A stretch of 64,000 nt of DNA from Streptococcus bovimastitidis (GTDB taxonomy: Bacteria > Bacillota > Bacilli > Lactobacillales > Streptococcaceae): assembly GCF_001885095.1 (NCBI RefSeq), contig NZ_LZDD01000003.1, positions 236,978 to 300,977 on the forward strand, given 5' to 3'. Position numbers and translations under genes: made by a program. The notes beneath the pieces were generated by a model. The model did no database searches. It was not told where the DNA came from and worked only from the letters and a program-made list of their open reading frames with translations. Positions 35,958-46,484 of the stretch are shown here, one piece after another; the first letter of the stretch is position 1; the number at the start of each line of letters is the position of its first letter.

Positions 35958-36743
35958 ATGGAATCGTTGGAAAAATTAAAATCACCACCATTAGAATCAG
36001 GGCAGAATATGTATTTTACAAGTACCTCAGGGCAAAAGCTTTACTATGAAATTTATGGGATGGGTTATCCTATCGTCTTTTTCCATGGCAACAATCAGAC
36101 AGTGGCTTATTTCAAACCACAACTGCATTTGGCTGATAGCTATTAATTGATTTTGGTGGATAGTCCTGGTCATGGGCAATCGGGAGCTATGAAAAAGAAG
36201 ATAAGCTCTGCCAAAATGGCGAAAGATGTTTATGATTTACTAGAAACTTTACATTTGGATCAGTATGTTTTGGTCGGGCACTCTGATGGGGCTAATTTAG
36301 CCATTGCTTATGAGAATCTCTTTCCCCATAAGGTCGGTGGACTCCTCTTAAATGCTGGCAATATTACGTTCTTTGGCTTACTGCTTCATTATGTTTTTTC
36401 CATTTCAATCAAGGTCTTGAAACTGGCTTTAGGGAGCATCTTTTCCCCCAAAAAAAGAAATGCATATCATGTTGCTCAGTTAATGATGGCCCACCAGACC
36501 ATTGTGCCAAGTCATTTCTCTGACAGCATTCCGGTTTTTGTTCTGGTCGGCCAGAGGGACATGATTCGCCCTAGCCATTCTTTGAAAATTTCCCAGCAGT
36601 ACAGCAATAGTCGGCTGATTACCATTCCCAATATGGGTCATAACGTCAATAAAAAACCTGGTGTTCTTGATGCTGTGCTGGCAGAATTGATGGTAGAAGT
36701 GGAAAAAAGCAATCAGAAATTTATTCATAAAAACACTGAGTGA
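35958..36743 (+). pseudogene. Alpha/beta hydrolase, one in-frame stop
   Basis: One frame reads VFFHGNNQT (oxyanion region), a TAA at 36144-36146, then ILVDSPGHGQSG, VLVGHSDGANLAI (nucleophile elbow, S in GHSDG), RDMIRP, and MGHNVNKKPGVL with the catalytic His. Changing TAA to CAA restores DSYQLILVDS, a normal sequence for this place. Apart from the stop the gene looks intact at about 260 residues. The frame starts at ATG 35958, but the -10-like TATAAT at 35950-35955 suggests translation may really begin at ATG 36009. A recent nonsense mutation is the simplest reading; stop suppression or sequencing error are alternatives. Confidence 0.82.
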
Positions 36744-36820
36744 TTCGTTAGATATAGTAAACAATTCTAAAACGTGTTAAAATATGTTTAAATAATTTAG
36801 AGGAGGTGTGAAGCTCTGCT

Positions 36821-37804
36821 ATGATAAAAAAATCATATACAATGAAAGATGTTGCCAAGCAAGCTGGTGTAAGTGTAGGTACCGTTTCACGGGTTATCAA
36901 TCATGAACAAGGAATAAAAAAGGTTACGCTAGAAAAAGTAAACAAAGCAATTAAAGAATTAAATTATGTTCCAGATAATTATGCTAGAGGCATGAAAACT
37001 AATCGGACAGAAACAGTTGCGTTGATTGTACCAACAATATGGCATCCATTCTTTTCAGAATTTGCATTTTATGTTGAAAAAGAATTAAGTCAAATAAATT
37101 ACAAATTACTTTTATGTAATACTGATGGTTTTAAAAAAGAAGTAGAATATATCAATATGCTACAACAAAATAAAGTTGATGGTATCATTGCAATCACCTA
37201 TAGTCCAATTGAGGATTATTTAAATTCTAATATTCCATTTGTTAGTATTGATAGATCCTATGGAAGTAAAGATATTCCATGGGTAAGTTCTGATAACTTT
37301 TCTGGTGGACAAAAAGCAGCCCAAGTATTACTTGAAAATAATTGTAAAAATCTTCTCTTTGTTGGAAGTCATAATAAAACAGATAATGAAACAAAGAATA
37401 GAAGAAACGGTTTTGAGAGCTTTTTGAAAGAAAAAGATGTCATTCCTCGGGTATTTGATCTAGAAGAGCCTTTTGATGATTTTGTTAGACCCTTAACTTC
37501 TTATTTGGAGAACCATCTTGATATTGATGGGATTTTTGCGATAAACGATTTTACTGCACTTGATGTCATTGATATTTTGGAAAAATTGGGAAAAAAAGTT
37601 CCAAAAGATGTCCAGGTTATTGGTTATGATGGTATAAAACTCGCTAATGAGAAATCTTACCCTATTTCAACAATTAAACAACCACTTAAAGAAATGGCAA
37701 AAGAAGCAGTTCGTATTTTATTAAGTATTATTGAAAATGAGCCCCATAAATTACAAGTTACTTTACCAATTTCATTTATTGATGGGCCAACAACAAAAAA
37801 ATAA
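36821..37804 (+). CDS. susR: LacI-family regulator of the sucrose/fructan operon
   Basis: The 327 aa protein has an N-terminal LacI helix-turn-helix (MKDVAKQAGVSVGTVSRVIN, residues 8-27) and a hinge, followed by a periplasmic-binding-like sensor domain. Gene order and partners match the sus operon of S. pneumoniae (regulator, two permeases, binding lipoprotein, GH32 hydrolase). AGGAGGTG lies 13 nt before ATG 36821; ATG 36842 is a possible start that would give the more usual N terminus. The sites at 37855-37955 downstream are likely operators for it. Confidence 0.82.
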   Translation: MIKKSYTMKDVAKQAGVSVGTVSRVINHEQGIKKVTLEKVNKAIKELNYVPDNYARGMKTNRTETVALIVPTIWHPFFSEFAFYVEKELSQINYKLLLCNTDGFKKEVEYINMLQQNKVDGIIAITYSPIEDYLNSNIPFVSIDRSYGSKDIPWVSSDNFSGGQKAAQVLLENNCKNLLFVGSHNKTDNETKNRRNGFESFLKEKDVIPRVFDLEEPFDDFVRPLTSYLENHLDIDGIFAINDFTALDVIDILEKLGKKVPKDVQVIGYDGIKLANEKSYPISTIKQPLKEMAKEAVRILLSIIENEPHKLQVTLPISFIDGPTTKK

Positions 37805-37814
37805 AAAAATTCTG

Positions 37815-37843
37815 TTGACAGAAAGCGCTATCAATGGTAGAAT
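37815..37843 (+). promoter_or_regulatory. Promoter with embedded cre site (sus operon)
   Basis: TTGACA (37815-37820), 17 bp spacer, TAGAAT (37838-37843). The spacer holds AGAAAGCGCTATCA (37820-37833), a close match to the CcpA catabolite-responsive element. CcpA bound here would block the promoter when glucose is present. Confidence 0.75.
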
Positions 37844-37854
37844 TTATCTGTAAA

Positions 37855-37955
37855 TAAATCGATTTACTTTTTTTTAAAGGTGATAAATGAAACGTTTCAA
37901 ATAGAGTAGACTTATAAGTCACTCTATTATATTCCTATTAAAATGAAACGTTTCA
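37855..37955 (+). promoter_or_regulatory. LacI-type operators before the sus transport genes
   Basis: Three perfect palindromes with a central CG: TAAATCGATTTA (37855-37866) and two identical copies of TGAAACGTTTCA (37888-37899 and 37944-37955), 56 bp apart. They lie just after the promoter, where a bound LacI-family repressor (probably the upstream regulator) would block elongation or initiation. The second pair could allow DNA looping. Confidence 0.7.
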
Positions 37956-37970
37956 AAAAAGGAGAAAGAG

Positions 37971-38888
37971 ATGTCAATAAAAAATAACAAGTCGAATTTT
38001 TTAGCTAAAGTAAAACGACAACGATTATTATTACTTATGTTAGTACCAGGACTTTTATTAACTTTTATTTTTAAATATATACCAATGTATGGAGTATTAA
38101 TTGCTTTCAAGGATTATAATCCACTCTTAGGAATTTTAAAGAGTCCTTGGGTTGGATTTTTGGAATTTAAAAATTTTCTGGCTTCACCAAATTTTAATAT
38201 TCTACTTGGGAATACAATCAAGTTAAGTGTCTTTGGCTTGCTATTGGGTTTTTTTCCTCCAATTATTTTAGCTATTATGCTAAATCAATTAATAAGTGAG
38301 AAAGCAAAGAAAAGAATTCAATTAATTCTATATGCACCAAACTTTATTTCTGTAATAGTTATTGTCGGAATGATTTTTTTGTTTTTCTCAGTAGAGGGTC
38401 CAGTAAATGATATCTTAAAAAGTTTTGGGCTAAAAACCAATTTCATGACTAGTCCAGGATATTTTAGACCCTTGTATATTATTAGTGGTATTTGGCAAGG
38501 AATGGGATGGGCCTCAACTCTTTATACCGCTACTTTAGTAAATGTAGATACATCATTGATTGAAGCTGCTCAATTAGATGGGGCAAATATTTTCCAACGA
38601 ATTAGACATGTTGATTTACCAGCCCTTAAACCAATAATGGTAATACAATTTATCTTAGCTGCTGGTAATATTATGAATGTCGGTTATGAGAAAGCATTTT
38701 TAATGCAAACCTCTCTAAATTTACCAGCGTCAGAAATTATTTCAACTTATGTTTATAAAGTTGGTTTAGTTTCAGGTGATTATTCATATTCAACTGCTGT
38801 AGGTTTATTTAACTCAGTAATCAATATGATTCTACTATTCTCTGTAAATAAAATAGTAGAAAAAATCAATGATGGAGAAGGGATTTAG
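37971..38888 (+). CDS. susT1: Sugar ABC transporter permease (LplB type)
   Basis: The 305 aa protein has about six membrane helices and the binding-protein-dependent permease motif EAAQLDGANIFQRIRHVDLPALKP (EAA loop; residues about 198-221), which contacts the ATPase. The FKYIPMYGVLIAFKDYNP start is typical of LplB-type permeases of polysaccharide-derived sugars. No ATPase gene is in this operon, so a shared ATPase (MsmK type) encoded elsewhere must be used, as known for the pneumococcal sus system. AAAGGAG precedes the ATG. Confidence 0.88.
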   Translation: MSIKNNKSNFLAKVKRQRLLLLMLVPGLLLTFIFKYIPMYGVLIAFKDYNPLLGILKSPWVGFLEFKNFLASPNFNILLGNTIKLSVFGLLLGFFPPIILAIMLNQLISEKAKKRIQLILYAPNFISVIVIVGMIFLFFSVEGPVNDILKSFGLKTNFMTSPGYFRPLYIISGIWQGMGWASTLYTATLVNVDTSLIEAAQLDGANIFQRIRHVDLPALKPIMVIQFILAAGNIMNVGYEKAFLMQTSLNLPASEIISTYVYKVGLVSGDYSYSTAVGLFNSVINMILLFSVNKIVEKINDGEGI

Positions 38889-39784
38889 TGAGGATTATGA
38901 ATACTAATTTATATACTGATTTTGACAAAAGAGTGTTAGTCGTTAATAAAATCATTGTTGGTTTTTTGGTTTTAATCACTATCGTACCTATGGGTTATAT
39001 TTTGATTGCTTCTTTTATGGATCCTCAAGTTCTTGCAAATCAAGGACTCAGTTTAAACCCTCAAGATTGGACTATCGAAGGTTATCAACGTGTATTGGGA
39101 GATGGGGCAATTTTAAGAGGGTTTATCAACTCACTTATTTATTCGGTAACTTTTGCATTACTTACAGTTGCAATATCGGTTTTAACGGCTTATCCTCTTT
39201 CAAAAAAAGATCTAGTTGGTAGAAGATGGATTAATTATTTCTTAATATTTACTATGTTTTTTGGTGGTGGTCTAGTCCCAACTTATCTACTAATTAAAAA
39301 TTTAGGAATGTTGAATACGATGTGGTCAATTATTATCCCAGGAGCTGTAAATGTTTGGAATATTATATTAGCGAGAACATATTTCCAAAGTCTACCTGAA
39401 GAATTAGTTGAAGCTGCTGTAATTGATGGGGCAAATGATTTTCAAATTTTCTTGAAAATAATGCTTCCTCTTGCTAAACCAATTATGTTTGTCCTCTTTC
39501 TTTATGCATTTGTGGGTCAATGGAATTCTTACTTCGATGCAATGATTTATATTAAAGATCCAAATCTTGCTCCATTACAGCTGGTATTACGGAATATTTT
39601 GATTCAAAGCGAGGTGAGTCAAAATATGATTGGCGCGCAAGCAGCAATGAATGAGATGAAGAAAATTGCAGAGATGATAAAATATGCCACAATTATCATT
39701 TCTAGTTTGCCGCTTATTGTCATGTATCCTTTTTTCCAGAAATACTTTGACAAGGGAATTATGGCAGGCTCACTAAAAGGTTAA
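38888..39784 (+). CDS. susT2: Sugar ABC transporter permease (LplC type)
   Basis: The 298 aa protein has six membrane helices and an EAAVIDGANDFQIFLKIMLPLAKP motif. It is the second half of the permease pair. The first codon could be GTG 38888, which overlaps the previous stop, or ATG 38897 (preceded by GTGAGG at 5 nt); the latter looks better placed. Its length is standard. It continues directly to the lipoprotein gene. Confidence 0.87.
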   Translation: MRIMNTNLYTDFDKRVLVVNKIIVGFLVLITIVPMGYILIASFMDPQVLANQGLSLNPQDWTIEGYQRVLGDGAILRGFINSLIYSVTFALLTVAISVLTAYPLSKKDLVGRRWINYFLIFTMFFGGGLVPTYLLIKNLGMLNTMWSIIIPGAVNVWNIILARTYFQSLPEELVEAAVIDGANDFQIFLKIMLPLAKPIMFVLFLYAFVGQWNSYFDAMIYIKDPNLAPLQLVLRNILIQSEVSQNMIGAQAAMNEMKKIAEMIKYATIIISSLPLIVMYPFFQKYFDKGIMAGSLKG

Positions 39785-39811
39785 TAAAAATTTATTTATA
39801 GGAGAAATACA

Positions 39812-41431
39812 ATGAAAAAAAGATGGATTACATCGAGTGTTGTCGTGTTAGCAAGTGCAATTGTACTTGGTGCCTGTGGAGCAAAAAATACAGTTTCTAG
39901 CCCTGATTATGAACTAAAAAAAGTTTCATTCCCATTAAAGGATAAAGTAACATTGAAATTTATGACAGGTAGTTCAACTTTAGCTCCTAAAGATCCAAAT
40001 AAAAAATTAATTTTGAAACGGATGGAAAAAGAAACTGGTGTAAAAATTGAATGGACAAACTATCAATCGGATTTTGCTGAAAAACGTAATTTAGATATTT
40101 CAAGTGGTGACTTGCCAGACGCAATCCACAATGATGGTGCTTCGGATGTTGAGTTAATGTCATGGGCTAAACAAGGAGTTATCATTCCAGTTGATGATCT
40201 TATTGAAAAATATATGCCTAACTTGCAAAAAGTATTAGAAGAAAAACCTGAATATAAATCAATGATTACGGCTCCTGATGGTCACATTTATTCATTCCCT
40301 TGGATTGAAGAACTTGGTGAAGGAAAAGAATCTATTCATAGTGTTAATGATATGGCTTGGATTAATAAGGATTGGTTAGATAAACTCGGTTTGGAAATGC
40401 CACAAACAACAGAGGAACTAGTTAAAGTGCTGGAAGCATTTAAAACTAAAGATCCGAATGGAAATGGCAAAGCTGATGAAATTCCTATGTCATTCATTAA
40501 TAGTCCAGGGAATGAAGATTTCAAAGTTCTTCTAGGGTCATTTGGTGAAGGAGATAATGATGACCATCTTATTGTTAATAATGACAATAAGGTTGACTTT
40601 ACCGCAGATAATGATAGTTATAAAGAGGGTATTAAATTTATGCGTACTCTTCAAGAAAAGGGATTATTAGATAGTGAAGCCTTTGAACAAGATTGGAATT
40701 CATATGTAGCGAAGGGTGGAGAAAATAAATTTGGAGTCTACTTCACTTGGGATAAAAATAATGTAACAGGTGCTAAAAGTAATTATGAACTTCTTCCGGT
40801 ATTATCTGGTCCAAATGGCGAAAAAAATGTTACGAGAACAAACAATGTAGGTTTCTCAAGGGATCGTATGGTTATCACTAGTGCTAATAAGAATTTAGAG
40901 TTAACAGCTAAATGGATTGACCAACAGTATACACCACTGCAATCTGTTCAGAATAATTGGGGCACATTTGGGGATACAAAACAACAAAATATCTTTAAAT
41001 TTGATAAAGAAAAGAAAATGTTGAAACACTTACCACTTGAGGGAACTGCCCCAACTGAAATTCGCCAAAAAACAGAAGTTGGTGGACCATTAGCAATTCT
41101 TGATAGTTACTATGGTAAAGTAACAACAATGCCAGATGATGCAAAATGGCGTTTGGACTTGTTGAAAGAAAATTACGTACCATATATGAAAAATAATAAT
41201 ATTTATCCTAAAGTGTTCATGAAAGAGAAAGATCTTGATAAAACGGCACAAATTGAAGCTGATATGACAGATTATATCGCTCGTAAAAGAGCAGAATGGA
41301 TTACAAAAGGTGGAATTGACAAAGAATGGGACGCTTATAAAAAAGAATTAAGTCGTTATGGGTTGAATGATTGGCTCACAATTAAACAAAAATATTATGA
41401 CGATTACTTAAGTACAAAGAATAAGGAGTGA
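39812..41431 (+). CDS. susX: Sugar-binding lipoprotein of ABC transporter
   Basis: The 539 aa protein has a type II signal peptide with lipobox LGAC (cysteine near residue 22) and a large family 1 extracellular binding-protein body (ITAPDGHIYSFPWIEE, FGVYFTWDKNNVTGAKSNYELL). The size fits binders for oligosaccharides, compatible with sucrose, kestose or short fructans. GGAG lies 8 nt before the ATG. It captures the sugar outside the membrane for the two permeases. Confidence 0.88.
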   Translation: MKKRWITSSVVVLASAIVLGACGAKNTVSSPDYELKKVSFPLKDKVTLKFMTGSSTLAPKDPNKKLILKRMEKETGVKIEWTNYQSDFAEKRNLDISSGDLPDAIHNDGASDVELMSWAKQGVIIPVDDLIEKYMPNLQKVLEEKPEYKSMITAPDGHIYSFPWIEELGEGKESIHSVNDMAWINKDWLDKLGLEMPQTTEELVKVLEAFKTKDPNGNGKADEIPMSFINSPGNEDFKVLLGSFGEGDNDDHLIVNNDNKVDFTADNDSYKEGIKFMRTLQEKGLLDSEAFEQDWNSYVAKGGENKFGVYFTWDKNNVTGAKSNYELLPVLSGPNGEKNVTRTNNVGFSRDRMVITSANKNLELTAKWIDQQYTPLQSVQNNWGTFGDTKQQNIFKFDKEKKMLKHLPLEGTAPTEIRQKTEVGGPLAILDSYYGKVTTMPDDAKWRLDLLKENYVPYMKNNNIYPKVFMKEKDLDKTAQIEADMTDYIARKRAEWITKGGIDKEWDAYKKELSRYGLNDWLTIKQKYYDDYLSTKNKE

Positions 41432-41433
41432 AA

Positions 41434-42810
41434 ATGAGTCAATTCGAGTATTCAATTGAAAAAGCAAATGCGTTTATTAATAATAATCATAATGCCATTG
41501 TAAATAATACTTTCAAGCCTGAGGTGCATTTTTCAGCCCCAATTGGTTGGATAAACGATCCTAATGGATTTGTTTATTTCAGAGATGAATACCATCTTTT
41601 TTACCAATATTATCCTTATGATAGTGTTTGGGGTCCTATGCATTGGGGACATGCGAAAACAAAAGATTTTGTTGAGTGGGAACATTTACCCATTGCCCTA
41701 GCACCAGATATGCCATATGATAAGGATGGTTGTTTCTCAGGAAGTGCAATTGTAAAAGATGACACTTTGTGGATAATGTACACAGGAAATATAATTGATT
41801 CTAAAAATGGAAATCGTCAAGTTCAAAATATAGCATTTTCTAAAGATGGTATTCATTTTCAAAAATTAGCTTCAAATCCAGTAGCTACTGGAGAAATATT
41901 ACCTTCAGATTTAATACCTTCAGAATTTAGGGATCCTAAGTTATTTGAAAAAGATGGTTGTTATTATTCGGTTGTTGCTGCTCAACATAAAAATCAGGTA
42001 GGGTGTATTGTTTTACTTAGTTCAGAAAATTTAGTGGATTGGTCATTTGAATCTATTTTTCTTGAAGGTAAAAAGGGACAAGGTAAAATGTGGGAATGCC
42101 CAGACTACTTTGAAATTGATGGTGAATCTTACCTTGTTCTATCACCAATGCGATACCCCAAAGATGGGAATCACTACACAAATATTAATTCAGCAGTTAT
42201 TTTTAAAGGGAAAGTGGATTGGCAACAAAAAATCTTTCTGTTTGAATCCGTTAAAGAGTTAGATCAAGGCCATGATTTTTATGCTCCTCAAACCTTGATT
42301 GATGATAAAGGACGTCGACTGATGATTTCTTGGATGCATACATGGGGAAGGACCGTTGTTACTCATGAACTCAAACATCACTGGTCAGGGCAAATGACAA
42401 TACCTAGAGTGTTAAAAGTTGAAAATAATACTATTAAACAAGAGTTTATTGAGGAAGTCATTGAGAAATTGCCTATCATTGATGTAAATAAAGTATCAGA
42501 AGGACCAGGGGTCTTAACGATTGATATTGACGGCTCCTTTGAAATGAAATTGGGTTCTGAAGGTGACTATATTACTTTTGGATATACTGATAAATACAAT
42601 AGTGTTTACATTGATAGAAGTAAACAGGCGCTAAAAATTATTGGTGAAGAAGAATGGGATACATCGATAAAAGCAGTTAATATTAGTGCTGAGAAACTGA
42701 AAGTGGTTATTGATAAGTCTTCGATTGAAATATTAATTAATGATGGGGAAGCTGCCTTAACTTCAACCTACTTTATTCAAGGGGGGCACAAATTACAAAA
42801 GTTAATTTGA
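41434..42810 (+). CDS. susH: GH32 sucrose-6-phosphate hydrolase / beta-fructofuranosidase
   Basis: The 458 aa enzyme carries the GH32 triad: WINDPNG with the nucleophile Asp (near residue 42), FRDPKLF with the transition-state stabiliser Asp, and WECPDYF with the acid-base Glu. A C-terminal beta-sandwich (from about 350) completes the family. With an ABC importer the substrate is unphosphorylated sucrose or small fructans. There is no signal peptide, so it works in the cytoplasm. The start is ATG 41434, 5 nt after AAGGAG; a GTG at 41428 overlaps the ribosome binding site and is unlikely. Confidence 0.9.
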   Translation: MSQFEYSIEKANAFINNNHNAIVNNTFKPEVHFSAPIGWINDPNGFVYFRDEYHLFYQYYPYDSVWGPMHWGHAKTKDFVEWEHLPIALAPDMPYDKDGCFSGSAIVKDDTLWIMYTGNIIDSKNGNRQVQNIAFSKDGIHFQKLASNPVATGEILPSDLIPSEFRDPKLFEKDGCYYSVVAAQHKNQVGCIVLLSSENLVDWSFESIFLEGKKGQGKMWECPDYFEIDGESYLVLSPMRYPKDGNHYTNINSAVIFKGKVDWQQKIFLFESVKELDQGHDFYAPQTLIDDKGRRLMISWMHTWGRTVVTHELKHHWSGQMTIPRVLKVENNTIKQEFIEEVIEKLPIIDVNKVSEGPGVLTIDIDGSFEMKLGSEGDYITFGYTDKYNSVYIDRSKQALKIIGEEEWDTSIKAVNISAEKLKVVIDKSSIEILINDGEAALTSTYFIQGGHKLQKLI

Positions 42811-42821
42811 AGGAGATTTTA

Positions 42822-43703
42822 ATGACACGATTGTATGGAAGTATTGAAGCGGGTGGTACTAAATTTGTCTGCGCTATTGGTGATGATTCCTTTAGCGTTA
42901 TTGAACAGACGCAGTTTCCAACGACTAATCCGCAAGAGACTATTGCCAATTGCATTGCCTTTTTCAAGCCTTTTGCTAAAGATTTAGTAGGTTTAGGCAT
43001 TGGCTCGTTTGGTCCTATTGATATTGACCCTGATTCAGCCACTTATGGCTATATTACCAGCACTCCAAAACCAGGATGGGCTAATGTTGATTTGTTGGGT
43101 GGTCTTAGAAATGCCCTTAAACTGCCTATGTATTTCACGACAGACGTTAATAGTTCAGCCTATGGTGAAATAATGGCTCGGTCAGGTGTCGATAGCCTAG
43201 TTTATTACACAATCGGTACTGGAATTGGGGCTGGAGCTATTCAAGATGGTCAATTTGTTGGTGGTATGGGGCATACAGAAGCTGGTCATACCTATGTTAT
43301 GGCTCATCCGACTGATATAGAAAATGGTTTTACTGGAGTTTGCCCTTTCCATAAGGGCTGTCTCGAAGGGATGGGCGCAGGACCAAGTTTAGAAGCTAGA
43401 ACTGGTATTAAAGGAGAGCTTATTCCAATGGATTCACCAGTTTGGGATATTCAGGCCTTCTATATTGCGCAAGCGGCCCTTCAAGCAACCATGCTCTATC
43501 GCCCAGAGGTCATTGTATTCGGTGGTGGCGTTATGGCTCAAGCACATATGGTTGATAGAGTTCACTGTCAATTCGTAGAGCTGCTTAACGGCTATCTACC
43601 AGTGCCTGATCTTAAATCTTATATTGTTACCCCTGCTATTGAGAATAATGGCTCCGCAACACTTGGTAACTTTGCCTTAGCCAAAGCTGCCGCTGAAAAC
43701 TAA
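42822..43703 (+). CDS. scrK: ROK-family fructokinase
   Basis: The 293 aa kinase has the ROK markers: GSIEAGGTKFVCA (phosphate loop), GIGSFGPIDID, the zinc/catalytic signature CPFHKGCLEGMGAGPSLEAR and IVFGGGVMAQ. It phosphorylates fructose at C6 with ATP, giving fructose-6-phosphate for glycolysis. It starts at ATG 42822, preceded by AAGGAG 6 nt away inside the last codons of the GH32 gene. Having this gene in the operon lets fructose released by the hydrolase be used at once. It ends the operon. Confidence 0.9.
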   Translation: MTRLYGSIEAGGTKFVCAIGDDSFSVIEQTQFPTTNPQETIANCIAFFKPFAKDLVGLGIGSFGPIDIDPDSATYGYITSTPKPGWANVDLLGGLRNALKLPMYFTTDVNSSAYGEIMARSGVDSLVYYTIGTGIGAGAIQDGQFVGGMGHTEAGHTYVMAHPTDIENGFTGVCPFHKGCLEGMGAGPSLEARTGIKGELIPMDSPVWDIQAFYIAQAALQATMLYRPEVIVFGGGVMAQAHMVDRVHCQFVELLNGYLPVPDLKSYIVTPAIENNGSATLGNFALAKAAAEN

Positions 43704-43720
43704 AAATCTTCATGTTTTAC

Positions 43721-43751
43721 TTGCCTTGGAGTGGACTCCATAGTTTATAAT
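43721..43751 (+). promoter_or_regulatory. MerR-type promoter with 19-bp spacer
   Basis: TTGCCT (43721-43726) and TATAAT (43746-43751) are separated by 19 bp. The spacer contains a perfect dyad TGGAGT-GG-ACTCCA (43727-43740). A stretched spacer with such a dyad is the hallmark of MerR-family activation. No MerR gene is in the window. Confidence 0.75.
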
Positions 43752-43781
43752 GAACTTATTTAATGAAATGAGGGTAAGATA

Positions 43782-44717
43782 ATGGAATACACACGTTTAG
43801 GTCAGAGTGGTTTGTTGGTTTCGAAGGTTTGTCTGGGTACCATGGGTTTTGGGACTCCGGGAAAACTGTTCTCTTGGACAGTTGGTGAAGAAGAGGCTGA
43901 AAAGATTGTTAAGGAATGTCTGGATCTTGGCATTAACTTCTTTGATACGGCTAATATCTATACCGATGGTGAGTCTGAGGAAATACTGGGTCGGGCCTTG
44001 AAGAAATATGCTCAGCGTCAGGATGTGGTCGTTGCTAGTAAATGTGGCTTGAGCTATAGTCGCAAGCCCAATACCGAGGGTCTGTCGCGCAAGGTGATTT
44101 TTGATGAAGTCGAAAAATCCTTGAAACGATTAGGTACTGATTACCTTGATTTATATATTATTCACCGTCCAGACATGGAGACTCCGACTGAGGAAACCAT
44201 GAAAGCCTTGCATGACTTGGTGGAGATGGGTAAAGTCCGTTATATTGGGGCTTCCAACATGAAAGCATGGCAATTTGCTAAGTACCAGTATACGGCTAAA
44301 ATGCATGGTTGGACGCCTTTCATCTCCTTGCAAAATGAGCATCATATCCTATCGCGCAAAGCTGAAGAAGAATTATTCCCCATGCTGAAAGATATGGGTG
44401 TTTCCCTAACAGCCTATAAGGTTTTAGCAGGTGGACGTTTAACCCGCAAGGGAAATGAAGAAACAGTCCGTTCGAAAACACAGGTATTGTCTGATTTTGA
44501 AAAAGAAATTAGTCAAAGCTTGCAAGTTATAGCTGATCGTCACCATTGCTCCAAGGCGGATGTGCTCATTGCTTGGGAGCTGGCTAAAAAACCGATTGAC
44601 GTTGTTTTGGTTGGTACTACAAAAGCTGGTCGCATGACTGATACCGTTAAGGCTTTAGAGATTAAATTGTCTGAGGAAGATTTAGAAGAATTGGATAACT
44701 TTCTTCAAGGGAAATAG
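43782..44717 (+). CDS. Aldo/keto reductase
   Basis: The 311 aa protein is an NADPH-dependent aldo/keto reductase of the YajO/Kvbeta-like type. It shows FFDTANIY near residue 56 (catalytic Tyr), KCGLSY (catalytic Lys), LYIIHRPDMETP (catalytic His) and IGASNMKAWQ, with a C-terminal KPIDVVLVGTTKAG cofactor loop. Substrate is not predictable. The promoter upstream is of MerR type, so expression is probably induced by a reactive compound such as an aldehyde or metal. It is a single-gene unit with terminator at 44763. Confidence 0.88.
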   Translation: MEYTRLGQSGLLVSKVCLGTMGFGTPGKLFSWTVGEEEAEKIVKECLDLGINFFDTANIYTDGESEEILGRALKKYAQRQDVVVASKCGLSYSRKPNTEGLSRKVIFDEVEKSLKRLGTDYLDLYIIHRPDMETPTEETMKALHDLVEMGKVRYIGASNMKAWQFAKYQYTAKMHGWTPFISLQNEHHILSRKAEEELFPMLKDMGVSLTAYKVLAGGRLTRKGNEETVRSKTQVLSDFEKEISQSLQVIADRHHCSKADVLIAWELAKKPIDVVLVGTTKAGRMTDTVKALEIKLSEEDLEELDNFLQGK

Positions 44718-44762
44718 GTCAAGAGTGCTAGGATTCAATAATTAATTTCATCATTTTTAGCA

Positions 44763-44795
44763 TGACACTTCTCTAACAAGTGAGGTGTCTTTTTC
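44763..44795 (+). terminator. Terminator of aldo/keto reductase gene
   Basis: GACAC/GTGTC stem with internal pairing and a T tract (about 44790-44794). Confidence 0.65.
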
Positions 44796-44834
44796 TGTTT
44801 CATCTTGTTCGCATTAGAATTTCCCGAAAATTAG

Positions 44835-46358
<1,524 letters not shown>

Positions 46359-46397
46359 AGGTTAATGTTTATTGATGCAATATCAAAATCAGAAATA

Positions 46398-46411
46398 TTC
46401 ACGTTTGTGAA
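46398..46411 (+). promoter_or_regulatory. Putative SorC-type operator before sorR
   Basis: TTCAC-GTTT-GTGAA inverted repeat, sharing the half-site GTGAA(A) with the larger operator at 47482-47501. Suggests autoregulation. Confidence 0.45.
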
Positions 46412-46484
46412 AGTAATTAACATATGATTATATAAAAAAATATGCTACAATACTCTCAGACTAAATAATATAGAGGAAAACTAG

